64,000 nt of DNA, from assembly GCF_025960875.1 (NCBI RefSeq), contig NZ_JAODLR010000002.1, forward strand, positions 310,001 through 374,000. Reading direction: 5' to 3'. Below the pieces are notes generated by a model. It was not told where the DNA came from. It ran no database searches and was given only the letters and a program-made list of their open reading frames with translations. Origin of the DNA: Crystallibacter permensis. Its GTDB lineage: Bacteria > Actinomycetota > Actinomycetes > Actinomycetales > Micrococcaceae. Position numbers and translations under genes: made by a program. This document shows positions 43,437 to 52,289 of the stretch, in pieces; position 1 is the first letter of the stretch; every line of letters begins with the position of its first letter.

Positions 43437-44606
43437 TCAGGCGTGCGGCAAGTCAAAGACGGTGCCGAAATCAGTGTCGCGCACATCCCGCTCCCCGGCC
43501 AGCCTGCCGAGCCGGTGCAGCGTTTCCATGTTTTCCGGAGCGTCCATGGCACTCAGCGAGCGGACGTTCTCCGGTGCAGCCAGTGCTTCATCCAGGGTCC
43601 GGATGCTCTCAGGGCGCAGGTCCACGTTGTACCGCAGGTAGCTCATCAACGGCGTGCCGGCGAGCAGATCGCCGTCGAGCTCGCCCACTTCCCGGTCCAG
43701 CACCCTGGCGGTGGGACTGGTAGACATCCACTGGAGCATCGTCTCCTGCAGCACCGCGCAGTCCTGCATCACGGACATCAGCGCGCTGATGGCGTGGCTT
43801 GCGGCCAGTCTTGCCTTGCGGACCGAGGGATCCGACGCCCCGGTGCCGACTGAGACGATCAGGAGCTTGTCTGCGCCGGTCTCCCAGCCCACCCCGTAGC
43901 CTTTGAGCGAGGCATACATGAATGCCTGCAGCGCGGGATTGTTGTACGGGCTGACGCCGCCGTCCACAAAGTTGCCGGTAATGGACTCCCGACCAGAAGC
44001 GCCCGTTATGGTGATGGTCTCCGGTTCAAAGTACGACGGCGCCGCAGTAGACGCGCGGACCACCTGCCACAGGTGATAATCACCGTTTCCCATCCTGCCG
44101 TTCTCCCCTGCCGCGAAATACCTGCCGCCGGGGTTGTTACTCACCGGCCAAGGACTCCCGGTATCCAGACGTTTGAGTACCACCAGCAGTCCGGTCAGCA
44201 ATTCAGAGCCGCACAAGGTGGTGTCCGCGCCGAACAACTGTTTCAGCTCGTCGGTCAGCCCTGCCTCGCTGTACTTGGCGCGCAGCAGACCCTGGCGGAA
44301 CAGGCTCCGCTCAAACACGCGGTGCCCGAGGTTGAAGTACTTTTCCCGCAACTCTGCGACGCTCAGTCCCTGGGCCAGAGCCGCTGCGATGATCGCCCCG
44401 GTGGAGGTCCCGGCGATCAGGTCGAAGTAATGGCACAGCCGGAAATCCTTCCCGCCGCCATGGCGGTCCCGGAGCAGGTCCTCGACCTTTTCCAGGATGC
44501 CGAGGCTCAGAATCCCGCGCAGGCCCCCGCCGTCGAGGGCGAGAATGCGCTTGGGTAGGCCGTCCGGATGGAAATGTTCGTCAAGGGTCAAAGTCTGGTA
44601 TGCCAT
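43437..44606 (-). CDS. Patatin-like phospholipase
   Basis: A 389-aa protein with the patatin catalytic dyad: the oxyanion loop DGGGLRG near residues 24-30, the nucleophile serine in GTSTGA near residue 67, and the acid in FVDGGVSPYNNPA. It should hydrolyse membrane lipids. CapV and other patatin effectors of antiphage systems degrade the membrane when activated. No cyclic-nucleotide synthase is adjacent. Instead a TIR-STAND-WD40 gene lies 36 bases upstream in the same direction, so the two may act together. There is no secretion signal, so it acts inside the cell. Confidence 0.85.
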   Translation of the reverse strand: MAYQTLTLDEHFHPDGLPKRILALDGGGLRGILSLGILEKVEDLLRDRHGGGKDFRLCHYFDLIAGTSTGAIIAAALAQGLSVAELREKYFNLGHRVFERSLFRQGLLRAKYSEAGLTDELKQLFGADTTLCGSELLTGLLVVLKRLDTGSPWPVSNNPGGRYFAAGENGRMGNGDYHLWQVVRASTAAPSYFEPETITITGASGRESITGNFVDGGVSPYNNPALQAFMYASLKGYGVGWETGADKLLIVSVGTGASDPSVRKARLAASHAISALMSVMQDCAVLQETMLQWMSTSPTARVLDREVGELDGDLLAGTPLMSYLRYNVDLRPESIRTLDEALAAPENVRSLSAMDAPENMETLHRLGRLAGERDVRDTDFGTVFDLPHA

Positions 44607-44642
44607 GGTCCTGGAGCTCCCTCCTATCGCGTTGGTGTTGCG

Positions 44643-47600
44643 TCAGCCGGCTTTGCCGCCTGGGACCGGAAGCTCCGGGCAGGGCGGGTCATAATCGAAA
44701 TCCGACGATATCCATTGGCGCCACTCCTGCTCGCTGATATTCCTGGTCAGCTTGGCGCACAAGGCGTTCGTCCAGTCTTTAGGGACCGGCCACACGCGCA
44801 CACTGTTGTCCTGACTGCCCGAAATGACCTGCCGGCTGTCGCTGCTGAAGGCAACAGTTTTCACTGCGTCCCAGTGTCCTGCCATCGGATCACCGATCGA
44901 CTTGCCGGTCGCATCCCACAGACGCACCATCCGGTCGGCTCCCCCGGACGCTATGTACCGGCCGTCCGGGCTGAAAGCTACGTGGTTCACCGCGCTCTCA
45001 TGTCCGCGCATAGGTTCCGCCGCCGGCTCGCCGGTGTTCGCGTCCCACAGGCGTACCGTCTTGTCACTGCTGGCCGAGGCAACCCGCTTTCCGTCGTGGC
45101 TGAATGCCACCCCGTTCACCGCTGCTTCATGCCCGGCAAGCGCATCGCCCCGTTGTTTTCCGGTCTTCGCGTCCCAGAGCCGCACCGTCTTGTCATCGCC
45201 GCCGGAGACTATCAGTTGCCCCTTGGGACTGAAGGCGACGCCGTTTACGTCGCCTTCATGGCCGATCATCGGCTCCCCCACCGGCTCGTTGGTCTCCGCG
45301 TTCCACAGGCGCACGGTCTTGTCCGCGCCGCCGGAGACGATCAGCTTCCCGTCGGGACTGAAGGCGACACTGTTTACGTGTCCTTCATGGCCAGTCATGG
45401 GCTCCCCTACCGGATCTCCTGTCTCCGAGTTCCACAGGCGCACGGTCCCATCCGCGCCGGCAGAGACCACTTGATTTCCATCCGGGCTGAAGGCAATCCC
45501 GAGCACCGGGCCCTGATGCCCGCTCATCTCCCCTTCGGCCGTTCTGGTGCCCAGGTTCCAGATCGTCATGGTGCCGTCACCACCGCCGGAAACGGCGCGG
45601 TCTGCTTCGGGGCTGATCCCCAGGCTCAGGACCCAGCTGGCCTGCTCCATCGGGACGCTGGCCGCGTTCCAGAGACGGATGGTGCCGTCACCCATGCCTG
45701 AAAGGATCCGCCGGCCGTTCGAGCTGAAGTCCACGCTCCACACTTCCAGCCCGTGACCGGTCATCGCCGCGCCGATCGGCTCGCCCGTTTCCACATTCCA
45801 CATTTGCAGGGTGTAGTCCGTACTTCCGGAAACCAGCCGTTCTCCGTCCGGGCTGAAAGCAACACTTAGCACCCAGTTGGTGTGCCCGGTCATCGTTGCG
45901 GAAGGCTGGCCTGTAGCCAAATCCCACAACACTACCCTGCGGTCGTTACTGGCCGAGGCGAGCCGGTTTCCATCGGGGCTGAACGCGACGCCGTTGACCT
46001 GTCCGCCGTGCGCCTCCAGTACGAACAACTGCTGGCCGCTGATCGCGCCCCAGACACGGACAATGTTGTCGGCGCCGCCGGACGCAATCCTTGTCCCCGC
46101 TGGATCGATCGCGACACTCTTCACCGGGCTGCCGGGGACTCCCATCGGCCCCATGAGCTGCTCGCCACTCTCCGCGTCCCACAGCCGTACCGTGCCGTCT
46201 TCGCCGCCCGAAACAATGCGCGCCCCGCCGTCGTTGGGGCTGAAAGCAACACTGTTGATAAACCCGTCGTGCCCGGTCAGGGGCTCCCCTCGAGACTTGC
46301 CCGTCTCCGTGTCCCACAGCCGGATCGTCCCATCCTCGCCGCCGGAAACAATGCGTGCGCCGCCGTCGTCGTCGGGACTGAAAGCCACGCTCTTCACTGC
46401 GCCCTCGTGCGCCTTCGCCTGCTCCCACACCTGCTCACCGGTCTCCGCGTCCCACAGCCGAATAGAGCCATTGGCGCTGCCGGAAACCGCCAGCTTTCCG
46501 TCCGGGCTGAACGCTGCACTGTTGACAGGAGATGCCGGCCTCTCCTCGGAGGCGGGAGTCACCTGCACCATCTTGTGGACATCGCGCTGGGCAACGACAG
46601 CGCCCACAATGACCCTCTCGCCTTCCGATGTTTGCACCAGCGACTGCGCGGCCAGCATTTGCTGCATGCCACGTAGCTCGCCTCCGGGGCGGGCCCCGGC
46701 CAACATGGACTGGCCTTCGGCAGCCAGCTGCAAGGCGGTGGCCTCCTTGTTGTGTGCTATGGCTTCGTTTGCGTTCGCGCGGGCTTCCTTTTGGGCAATG
46801 GAGGCGAGGACGAAGCCGAGCACAGCAACGAGTGCGATGACAGCCGTTACCGCCAGCACCATTCTGAGCACCTTCGACCGTTTCCGCAGCACCGCCGCGT
46901 GCGCCTCGGCTGCTTCCTGTTTCTCCCGGGCGGACCGCAGCTCGGCTTCCTTCCGCCGCTTCTCCGCCGCACTCCGTTTCTCTTCCCGGGCACGTGATGC
47001 CAGGAGGAAAGCGCGGTTCGGATCCAGCCGGTTCCGGAATCCGGGTCGAGCGGACAGCCGTTCGGCACCGATGAGTCTTCCCCCTTCGAAGAGCCACGCT
47101 TCATTGCGGGAGCTGCGTTCCCAAGCGGCTGCTGCACGCTCAAGGTTGTCCGCCTCTTTGAGGTCCTCCCGCTCGGCGGCGAGCCACCCGGCCAACTCGT
47201 CCCACTGGCGCAAGAGGCTCTCCAGCGCCACCTCGATAACGGTTTCCCCGCCGCGGTTGTCCTGAACCAGCAGGCGCTTGTCCACCATCGCATCGACCAG
47301 CGGGCGGGCATCGCCCGGCAGATCGGCCAGACTTGCCACCCTGCGGATGGGCTGATCGTTGTCCGGATTGATCGTCGCCAGCCACGGAATGAAGGCAGAC
47401 CGCAGCAGCGCCAGCTGCCGCTGCCGCTGCTCAGGGTGATGGGATAGCAGCGCGTCGACCTCCGTCTGCACCACCCGCTGCAGACCGCCCATCGCCTGGT
47501 ACTCGGCAAGGGTAAGTTGGCCGCTGGCGCCATAGTCCTGATAGAGGCGCGCAAGGGTCAGGGCAAGCAGCGGCAAAGTGTCTGCCCCTGCAGTGCAGTC

Positions 47601-48905
47601 GGCCAACAGGCGGTCCACCAGGGCCGGCTCCAGCGTCAGCGGATGTCCGGCCGCCGTGGCCCGGGCAGCGGGGCCGAGGATGACTTCTTTGAATTGGACC
47701 ACAGGCATCGGTTTTAGCTCGTCGAACACAACGCTTTTAATGCCGACCAGTTGCGGGGCGGTCTGCAGCGCCTCGTAGAAATCCGCACGGATGGTGCTGG
47801 CCACGATGAGCGCCGGCCCCGTACCGTCGTCGTACTCAAGCAGCCGCGCCACCAAGTCCAGGAAGCCAGCGGCCTCTGGACCCGCGTCCGCGTTGAAAAG
47901 TTCCTCGGCCTGGTCGAGCGGCAGAACAAGGGTGGGCGCCGGTGATTCCTCCAATGATTCAGGGTCCTCAGTTTCCTCCGGAGCCTCCTGCAGCCGTTCC
48001 GCAGCGACGTTCCGGGCTTCCAGCAGCCATTCCCGGATGCGGTCGGTGTTGTTTCGCACGCAGGCTTCCTTGATCTGCCCCAGCGACGGATGCCTCAGCC
48101 CCAGCCCCGTGCGCAGCTCCTGTACGGCGCGGGCGAACCCCTGCTCTCCGGTGAGTGCGCTGCGCTCCGGACGCACAATCTCCAGCGGCAGGAAATGACG
48201 GTCCTCCCGCCGCAACCGCGGCAGCAGTCCCGCCCGCAGGAATGAGGACTTGCCTGTCCCGGAGGGGCCGAGGATCACGAACAGGGACTCCACCCCGGAA
48301 CTGCGCATCCCCCGCAGCGCGTCGAGGCCCCGGACAATCTGACCGTCCCTGCCGAAAAACACCGCCGCGTCCGTTTCCTGCAGCGGCTCCCATCCCCGGT
48401 AAGGGGCCCGGTCCGGATCGCTCGACGGCGGCCAAGCGAAATGTTCCGCCCCGATCCCGGCCTTCCGCAACCCCCGGCGCAACTGCTGCAACGCCTCCGT
48501 ACGAAAGACGACGACGCCGGCCCTTCCGTTTGTGTTGACCGGGATCTCGCTAGCCGGACCATCACCGAACAGGTCGCAGCGCTGCCACTCGCGGGTGATG
48601 CTCTCCACAGGTTCGAGCCGTGCGCACAGGATCAGTTTGCCGAGGTTCTCCGCCGTCCGGTACTCGGTCAGGCATTCGCGCGAGGATTCCCAATGAGCCG
48701 AGATCAGGCAGATCACCACCTCGCAGCGCTCGTTGGCCCGACGCAGTGCCTCCTTCCAGCGCTCGCCCGGTGCGATGCCTGTGTAAGGATCCAGGTCCAG
48801 GAAGATCTCGTCCTCCAGCCCCGGCACCTGCTCCACGAGCCAGCGTTTCAACGCGATGGCCTGGAGGCTGTCTCTGCTCGAATGGCTCAAGAAGACGCGA
48901 GACAT
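44643..48905 (-). CDS. TIR-STAND-WD40 giant protein (putative defence sensor/NADase)
   Basis: A 1420-aa protein. Residues 1-130 are a TIR domain (RVFLSHSSRDS, EDEIFLDLDP, VVICLISAHW; the glutamate near 81 in CLTEYRTAE fits the NADase residue). From about 165 a STAND ATPase begins (PYRGWEPLQETDAAVFFGRD), with Walker A GPSGTGKSS at 213-221 and Walker B VLPLDQAEELFN. One transmembrane helix lies near residue 700. Residues of about 790-1375 form 14 WD40 repeats (GTIRLWD, GTVRLWD, KTVRLWD and so on), enough for two seven-blade propellers. In related systems the propeller senses a ligand and the TIR depletes NAD+. It opens an operon with patatin. GGGGTGAG is a good ribosome site. Confidence 0.87.
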   Translation of the reverse strand: MSRVFLSHSSRDSLQAIALKRWLVEQVPGLEDEIFLDLDPYTGIAPGERWKEALRRANERCEVVICLISAHWESSRECLTEYRTAENLGKLILCARLEPVESITREWQRCDLFGDGPASEIPVNTNGRAGVVVFRTEALQQLRRGLRKAGIGAEHFAWPPSSDPDRAPYRGWEPLQETDAAVFFGRDGQIVRGLDALRGMRSSGVESLFVILGPSGTGKSSFLRAGLLPRLRREDRHFLPLEIVRPERSALTGEQGFARAVQELRTGLGLRHPSLGQIKEACVRNNTDRIREWLLEARNVAAERLQEAPEETEDPESLEESPAPTLVLPLDQAEELFNADAGPEAAGFLDLVARLLEYDDGTGPALIVASTIRADFYEALQTAPQLVGIKSVVFDELKPMPVVQFKEVILGPAARATAAGHPLTLEPALVDRLLADCTAGADTLPLLALTLARLYQDYGASGQLTLAEYQAMGGLQRVVQTEVDALLSHHPEQRQRQLALLRSAFIPWLATINPDNDQPIRRVASLADLPGDARPLVDAMVDKRLLVQDNRGGETVIEVALESLLRQWDELAGWLAAEREDLKEADNLERAAAAWERSSRNEAWLFEGGRLIGAERLSARPGFRNRLDPNRAFLLASRAREEKRSAAEKRRKEAELRSAREKQEAAEAHAAVLRKRSKVLRMVLAVTAVIALVAVLGFVLASIAQKEARANANEAIAHNKEATALQLAAEGQSMLAGARPGGELRGMQQMLAAQSLVQTSEGERVIVGAVVAQRDVHKMVQVTPASEERPASPVNSAAFSPDGKLAVSGSANGSIRLWDAETGEQVWEQAKAHEGAVKSVAFSPDDDGGARIVSGGEDGTIRLWDTETGKSRGEPLTGHDGFINSVAFSPNDGGARIVSGGEDGTVRLWDAESGEQLMGPMGVPGSPVKSVAIDPAGTRIASGGADNIVRVWGAISGQQLFVLEAHGGQVNGVAFSPDGNRLASASNDRRVVLWDLATGQPSATMTGHTNWVLSVAFSPDGERLVSGSTDYTLQMWNVETGEPIGAAMTGHGLEVWSVDFSSNGRRILSGMGDGTIRLWNAASVPMEQASWVLSLGISPEADRAVSGGGDGTMTIWNLGTRTAEGEMSGHQGPVLGIAFSPDGNQVVSAGADGTVRLWNSETGDPVGEPMTGHEGHVNSVAFSPDGKLIVSGGADKTVRLWNAETNEPVGEPMIGHEGDVNGVAFSPKGQLIVSGGDDKTVRLWDAKTGKQRGDALAGHEAAVNGVAFSHDGKRVASASSDKTVRLWDANTGEPAAEPMRGHESAVNHVAFSPDGRYIASGGADRMVRLWDATGKSIGDPMAGHWDAVKTVAFSSDSRQVISGSQDNSVRVWPVPKDWTNALCAKLTRNISEQEWRQWISSDFDYDPPCPELPVPGGKAG
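44790..46535 (-). repeat. Tandem WD40 repeats inside the TIR-STAND gene
   Basis: About 14 units of 40-46 codons each, with the pattern V-x-S-V-A-F-S-P-D-G...S-G-x-x-D-x-T-[VI]-R-L-W-[DN]...GH. Some units are nearly the same in DNA (for example units ending VRLWNAET and VRLWDAKT), so unequal recombination could change copy number. Confidence 0.75.
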
Positions 48906-49115
48906 GTTCTCACCCCTGGTTCCGTGCGCAGAAGCACTTCTAGCGGTGGCAACCGCGAGCGGGTACCACCGTTCAGTTCATCAGGGGAGCGTTACTGGGG
49001 CGTTACGGCCCCTCCTTGCGCCAACATACGGTAGCGGTGAACAAGCGCGTCCTCGACAACGCCGGGCCCTCACGCACGCCTCGGCCGCCCAGTATGTTCC
49101 GGCTGGTGAGCCTGT

Positions 49116-50372
49116 CTAGTCCTGCCGGAGCCGATCGATCTGGCCTTTGACCAGCGTGGGAATGTCCGCCGGTACGGACGGGAACCGCTCCGTCGCCGTG
49201 TCGAGCGCAGCGTCCAGCCGGTCAAGGGTCTCGTCGACCGTCTTTTCCGCCATCCGCCGCGGGATACCCCAGGTAGCCCCTTCATCGGCCAGATGGCTGC
49301 GGGTCATCCGCGTGATGTTCTCCATTCCGCCAACCCAGAGGCCCGCGGTCACGGTCGCGGGAAGGAAGGCCAGAGTGGGCACGACATCGTAAAGCGGTGA
49401 GACCGTCAGCCCACCCGGCGTCAAGAGAACAGAGGTGTTCTTGGCATGGGCATCGGCATTGCATAGTGCTATGTTGACGATGACCTGGCGCAGCAACACC
49501 TGCAGCTGTTCACGCGGGTTGCGGGCATACTGGCGCAGGACCCGTGAAATCTTGACCAGGGACGGCCGGACGGCCGGAGTCCCGTCCTCGTTTTTCACGC
49601 GCGAGTCCGAGTACTTGGCCAGCGGCGGTGAGCCGAGCATCTGGCAGCCGTCTTCCTGGTGGATCCGTCTGGTGCCCCCGTTCCCGGGTTCCCGGTCGTA
49701 GCGGGTGACCATCAACGCCGGCCTGCCTTGGGCGCTGGCTTGCAGGGAGACCTCGGCGGCCGGCGTTGCGGCGGACGCGACGGTCATCGCCCAGCCCTCT
49801 GCGGCGGCCATGCCCGGATACTCGATCTTCTCCGGCTTGATGATGTGGGTGGACAGCGCCCCTTCAAGCGGCAGTGCCCACCCCTCCAGTGTCCGGGCAA
49901 GCAGCAGCTTGGACTGGACCCCGCCGAGCGAGCTGCGGACCACGCCGCCACCGGCCACGGGCCACTGCGGCAGGGTATCCAGCCGTGCGGCCACCTCATC
50001 GTCGGTAAGGGGCTGGTAATGCCCGCCTCTGTTCGGCTTGAAGCCTTCCGGTCCGACGGCGACGGCGCCGGCACACTCCCAGCCGATGGCTTCCAACAGG
50101 GCGAAGTCATCGTAGGCGGGAACTCCTGCCGCTGCCGCTGCGGAAGCCCGCTGTTCGCCTTCAGGCAGCAGGTTCGCGAACCAGTTCCGCGTTGGCACGG
50201 GCCCGACTGGCTCGGCGGCCACCGGCAGGGAGCAGGAGAGCAGAGGCTGGCCGGCATGGCGGGTCACGGTTTCGGGAGTGTAGCTGAAGGTGGCGCTGCG
50301 GTTGCGGTGGATCTCGATGCGTCCGGTCAGCTGGCCGTGCAGGAGGACGTCGAGCCGGCGGACGGCAGGCAT
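49116..50372 (-). CDS. hipA: HipA-type serine/threonine kinase toxin
   Basis: A 418-aa protein. It has the HipA N-terminal couple domain (RRLDVLLHGQLTGRIEI, NWFANLLPEGEQR), the Gly/Ser-rich ATP loop SLGGVQSKLLL, THIIKPEKIEYPGMAAAEGW, the catalytic loop CNADAHAKN and YDVVPT, the DFG equivalent. HipA in E. coli phosphorylates glutamyl-tRNA synthetase and slows growth. Its own activation loop serine is not obvious. The start overlaps the hipB stop by one base, the usual antitoxin-first layout. Confidence 0.93.
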   Translation of the reverse strand: MPAVRRLDVLLHGQLTGRIEIHRNRSATFSYTPETVTRHAGQPLLSCSLPVAAEPVGPVPTRNWFANLLPEGEQRASAAAAAGVPAYDDFALLEAIGWECAGAVAVGPEGFKPNRGGHYQPLTDDEVAARLDTLPQWPVAGGGVVRSSLGGVQSKLLLARTLEGWALPLEGALSTHIIKPEKIEYPGMAAAEGWAMTVASAATPAAEVSLQASAQGRPALMVTRYDREPGNGGTRRIHQEDGCQMLGSPPLAKYSDSRVKNEDGTPAVRPSLVKISRVLRQYARNPREQLQVLLRQVIVNIALCNADAHAKNTSVLLTPGGLTVSPLYDVVPTLAFLPATVTAGLWVGGMENITRMTRSHLADEGATWGIPRRMAEKTVDETLDRLDAALDTATERFPSVPADIPTLVKGQIDRLRQD

Positions 50373-50623
50373 CAGCTGCCCTCCGCTCCGTTGCCGGAGG
50401 CCGGCGTGCCTTTTGGAGCGAGGGCAAAGTAGCTGCCCAGGATCTCCAAGGCCTTCAGCGCAGTATCAAGGGAGACACTGCCGGATCCGTTCTCGAAAGC
50501 GATGATGGTTCCGCGCGAAACGCCTACCCATTCGGCCAGTTCGCCCTGGGTCATACCCTGCGCCTTGCGCTGCTGGCGCACGTAGCGGCCAAAATCGGCC
50601 GCACCGTAGCCCGGTACCCACAT
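50372..50623 (-). CDS. hipB: HipB-type antitoxin (Xre-family HTH)
   Basis: An 83-aa protein with a single helix-turn-helix of the Xre/Cro family (GRYVRQQRKAQGMTQGELAE, WVGVSRGTIIAFENGSGSVS, LDTALKALEILG). It should bind HipA and repress the operon from the two palindromes just upstream. GAGAGGGC is a fair ribosome site. The last residues (ALAPKGTPASGNGAEGS) could be the HipA-binding tail. Confidence 0.9.
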   Translation of the reverse strand: MWVPGYGAADFGRYVRQQRKAQGMTQGELAEWVGVSRGTIIAFENGSGSVSLDTALKALEILGSYFALAPKGTPASGNGAEGS

Positions 50624-50635
50624 ACTGCCCTCTCA

Positions 50636-50667
50636 CTTTGTCGCCTATTTTGAACATTACGACAAAG
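50636..50667. promoter_or_regulatory. Inverted repeat upstream of hipB (proximal)
   Basis: CTTTGTCG at 50636-50643 and CGACAAAG at 50660-50667, a perfect 8-base pair of arms 16 bases apart, lie directly before the hipB start. Spacing and place fit an operator for a dimeric HTH repressor. Confidence 0.5.
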
Positions 50668-50671
50668 AAGC

Positions 50672-50699
50672 GCGAATGTCCAAGATAATGGACATTCGC
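50672..50699. promoter_or_regulatory. Inverted repeat upstream of hipB (distal)
   Basis: GCGAATGTCC at 50672-50681, an 8-base spacer and GGACATTCGC at 50690-50699 form a perfect 10-base inverted repeat. With the proximal one it makes a two-site operator, as in E. coli hipBA, though the sequence differs. Confidence 0.55.
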
Positions 50700-50776
50700 T
50701 GGTGTGGACCTAAATGCCCAACATTATGAGCATCGCACCGAGTTCCTGGCACACCGGCAGGAACTCCTGCCCGGCC

Positions 50777-51817
50777 CTATTCCGTATGTCTTTTACCGCC
50801 ATCTCCTGCGGAGTCGCGCTCCGGCGGCCGGTAGCCGGCGACAGCGGCGCGGATATCGCCCTCTTCGTGCCCGCCCTTCTTCTTGCCGAACGGCAGCACC
50901 TTCAGCAGCGGGTGCAGGATGGCCATGATAACGAGGCCCCACGCGAGTCCGAGGACAGCCGAGCACAGGGTGTTCACGAGCCAGGCTAGGAAGCCACCGG
51001 CCACCGGGATCCCGGCGAACGGGCCCTCGAGGACGTGGACCAGGTCGTACGGCGCGTGCCAGCCGAGGGAATATACCCCCTGGAGCATGATGTGCCCACC
51101 AACCCAGAGCATAGCAATCGTCCCGACGAAGGTGATCGCAGCGAGCACGGCGGGCATGCCCTTGACGAGCAGCGCGCCAAAGCGTTTCGCGCCCGCGGAG
51201 TTTTTGGTGGTCAGGTGCAGGCCGATGTCGTCCATCTTGACGATGAGCCCGACGGCGCCGTAAACGATCGCCGTAATCGCAATCGCCACGACAACCAGGA
51301 TGAACGCCCGGACCCACAGCGACTCGGTGGCTACCTCGTTCATCGAGATGACCATGATCTCGCAGGACAGGATGAAGTCGGTGGTGATCGCGCCCTTGGT
51401 GACCTTAGCCTCCGCCTCAGGGCCCCGTTCGACCGCCGGTGTGTGCTCGGCCTCATGGTCACCACGGACCTTGTGCCAGACCTTCTCCGCACCCTCGTAG
51501 CAAAGGTAGGTGCCGCCCAGCATGAGGATGAACGGGATGATCACCGGGATGAAGGCGCTGATAAGCAGCAGCGCCGGAAGGATGATCAACAGCTTGTTCC
51601 GGAGCGAGCCCCAGAAGATCTTTTTGATCATCGGCAGTTCGCGGGACGGGTCCGCCCCGGATACGTACTGCGGAGTCACAGCGGCGTCGTCGATCACCAC
51701 ACCGGCGGCCTTGGTCCCGGCCCTGGCGGCACCGGCAGCGACGTCGTCCACCGAGGCGGCCGCTATGCGGGCCAGGGCTGCGACGTCGTCCAGCAGGGCA
51801 ACAAGGCCGCCGCTCAC
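50777..51817 (-). CDS. DUF808 (YedI-like) membrane protein
   Basis: A 346-aa protein. I choose the GTG at 51817 (VSGGLVALLDDVAALARIAA), which is preceded by GGAG at the right distance and matches the family's usual start. A longer version begins at TTG 51832. The N-terminal AAASVDDVAAGAARAGTKAAGVVIDDAAVTPQYV is highly typical. Then come several transmembrane helices (LLIILPALLLISAFIPVIIPFI, LILVVVAIAITAIVYGAVGL and others). The family is widespread and its function unknown. Last gene before the mfd fragment. Confidence 0.9.
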   Translation of the reverse strand: MSGGLVALLDDVAALARIAAASVDDVAAGAARAGTKAAGVVIDDAAVTPQYVSGADPSRELPMIKKIFWGSLRNKLLIILPALLLISAFIPVIIPFILMLGGTYLCYEGAEKVWHKVRGDHEAEHTPAVERGPEAEAKVTKGAITTDFILSCEIMVISMNEVATESLWVRAFILVVVAIAITAIVYGAVGLIVKMDDIGLHLTTKNSAGAKRFGALLVKGMPAVLAAITFVGTIAMLWVGGHIMLQGVYSLGWHAPYDLVHVLEGPFAGIPVAGGFLAWLVNTLCSAVLGLAWGLVIMAILHPLLKVLPFGKKKGGHEEGDIRAAVAGYRPPERDSAGDGGKRHTE

Positions 51818-51919
51818 AGATCGTCTCCGCAATGCACGACGGCGGACTGATGGTCGTGGAGGTCACAGTTGACGCGCATGATCAGCATGCTTTGAGTATA
51901 TGACGGCGGGCGGCCCGGC

Positions 51920-52060
51920 TGGCAGCAACGCGGCGCGCAGTCCCGGACACGCGCCAACCTGCGGATCCTCGCTGCGCTCGCACGCCGGCCGGCATTCGTA
52001 AAGCCGCACCCCCTCGAAGGACTTACCTTCAACGAGGGCAGGCCAGCCTTCCGTTCAGTC
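51920..52060 (-). pseudogene. Diverged fragment of the mfd 5' end
   Basis: Aligned by eye with 41291-41433, this stretch matches over about 140 bases at a little over 80% identity and in the same orientation. Translated, it reads ALVEGKSFEGVRLYECRP, then CERSEDPQVGACPGLRAALL, against ALAEDKSFERVRLYASRP and GERSEDLQIGAPPGLRAALL of Mfd. One extra base near the 5' end breaks the frame with the start. Similarity stops abruptly beyond 51920. It is the remains of a second, foreign or duplicated mfd start. Confidence 0.75.
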
Positions 52061-52115
52061 ACAGCCCTCCAACAGCAGCTACCGGGGCTGCCACAAAGGA
52101 CACCAAAACTGATTA

Positions 52116-52145
52116 TTGACAGCGTCAGATGGGCGGCTGGACAAT
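52116..52145 (+). promoter_or_regulatory. Possible sigma-70 promoter for the 52-61 kb operon
   Basis: TTGACA at 52116-52121, an 18-base spacer and GACAAT at 52140-52145. The first is a perfect -35, the second a 4-of-6 match to the -10. It is upstream of the gene at 52290 in the right direction. Confidence 0.4.
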
Positions 52146-52289
52146 ATGGGAACGAACGTAATCCATGTCTTTTATGGTCATTTTCCACTCTGTTAGGTGA
52201 CCCGAACACGCCATCTGGTGATTGTGAAAGTCCCTGTATCCGGCAGCGGCCTTGCTGCACTTTATTTCGCTGAGTCCAGGGAAAAAATT

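Noticed and set aside
44643-44790. Fusion of a further effector domain at the C-terminus of the TIR-STAND protein
   Set aside because: The last 45 residues are the usual short Trp/Cys tail of actinobacterial WD40-STAND proteins, too short for a domain.
45877-47265. Plus-strand frame of 462 codons opposite the TIR-STAND gene
   Set aside because: Antisense to repeated WD40 coding DNA, so its apparent repeats are mirror images.
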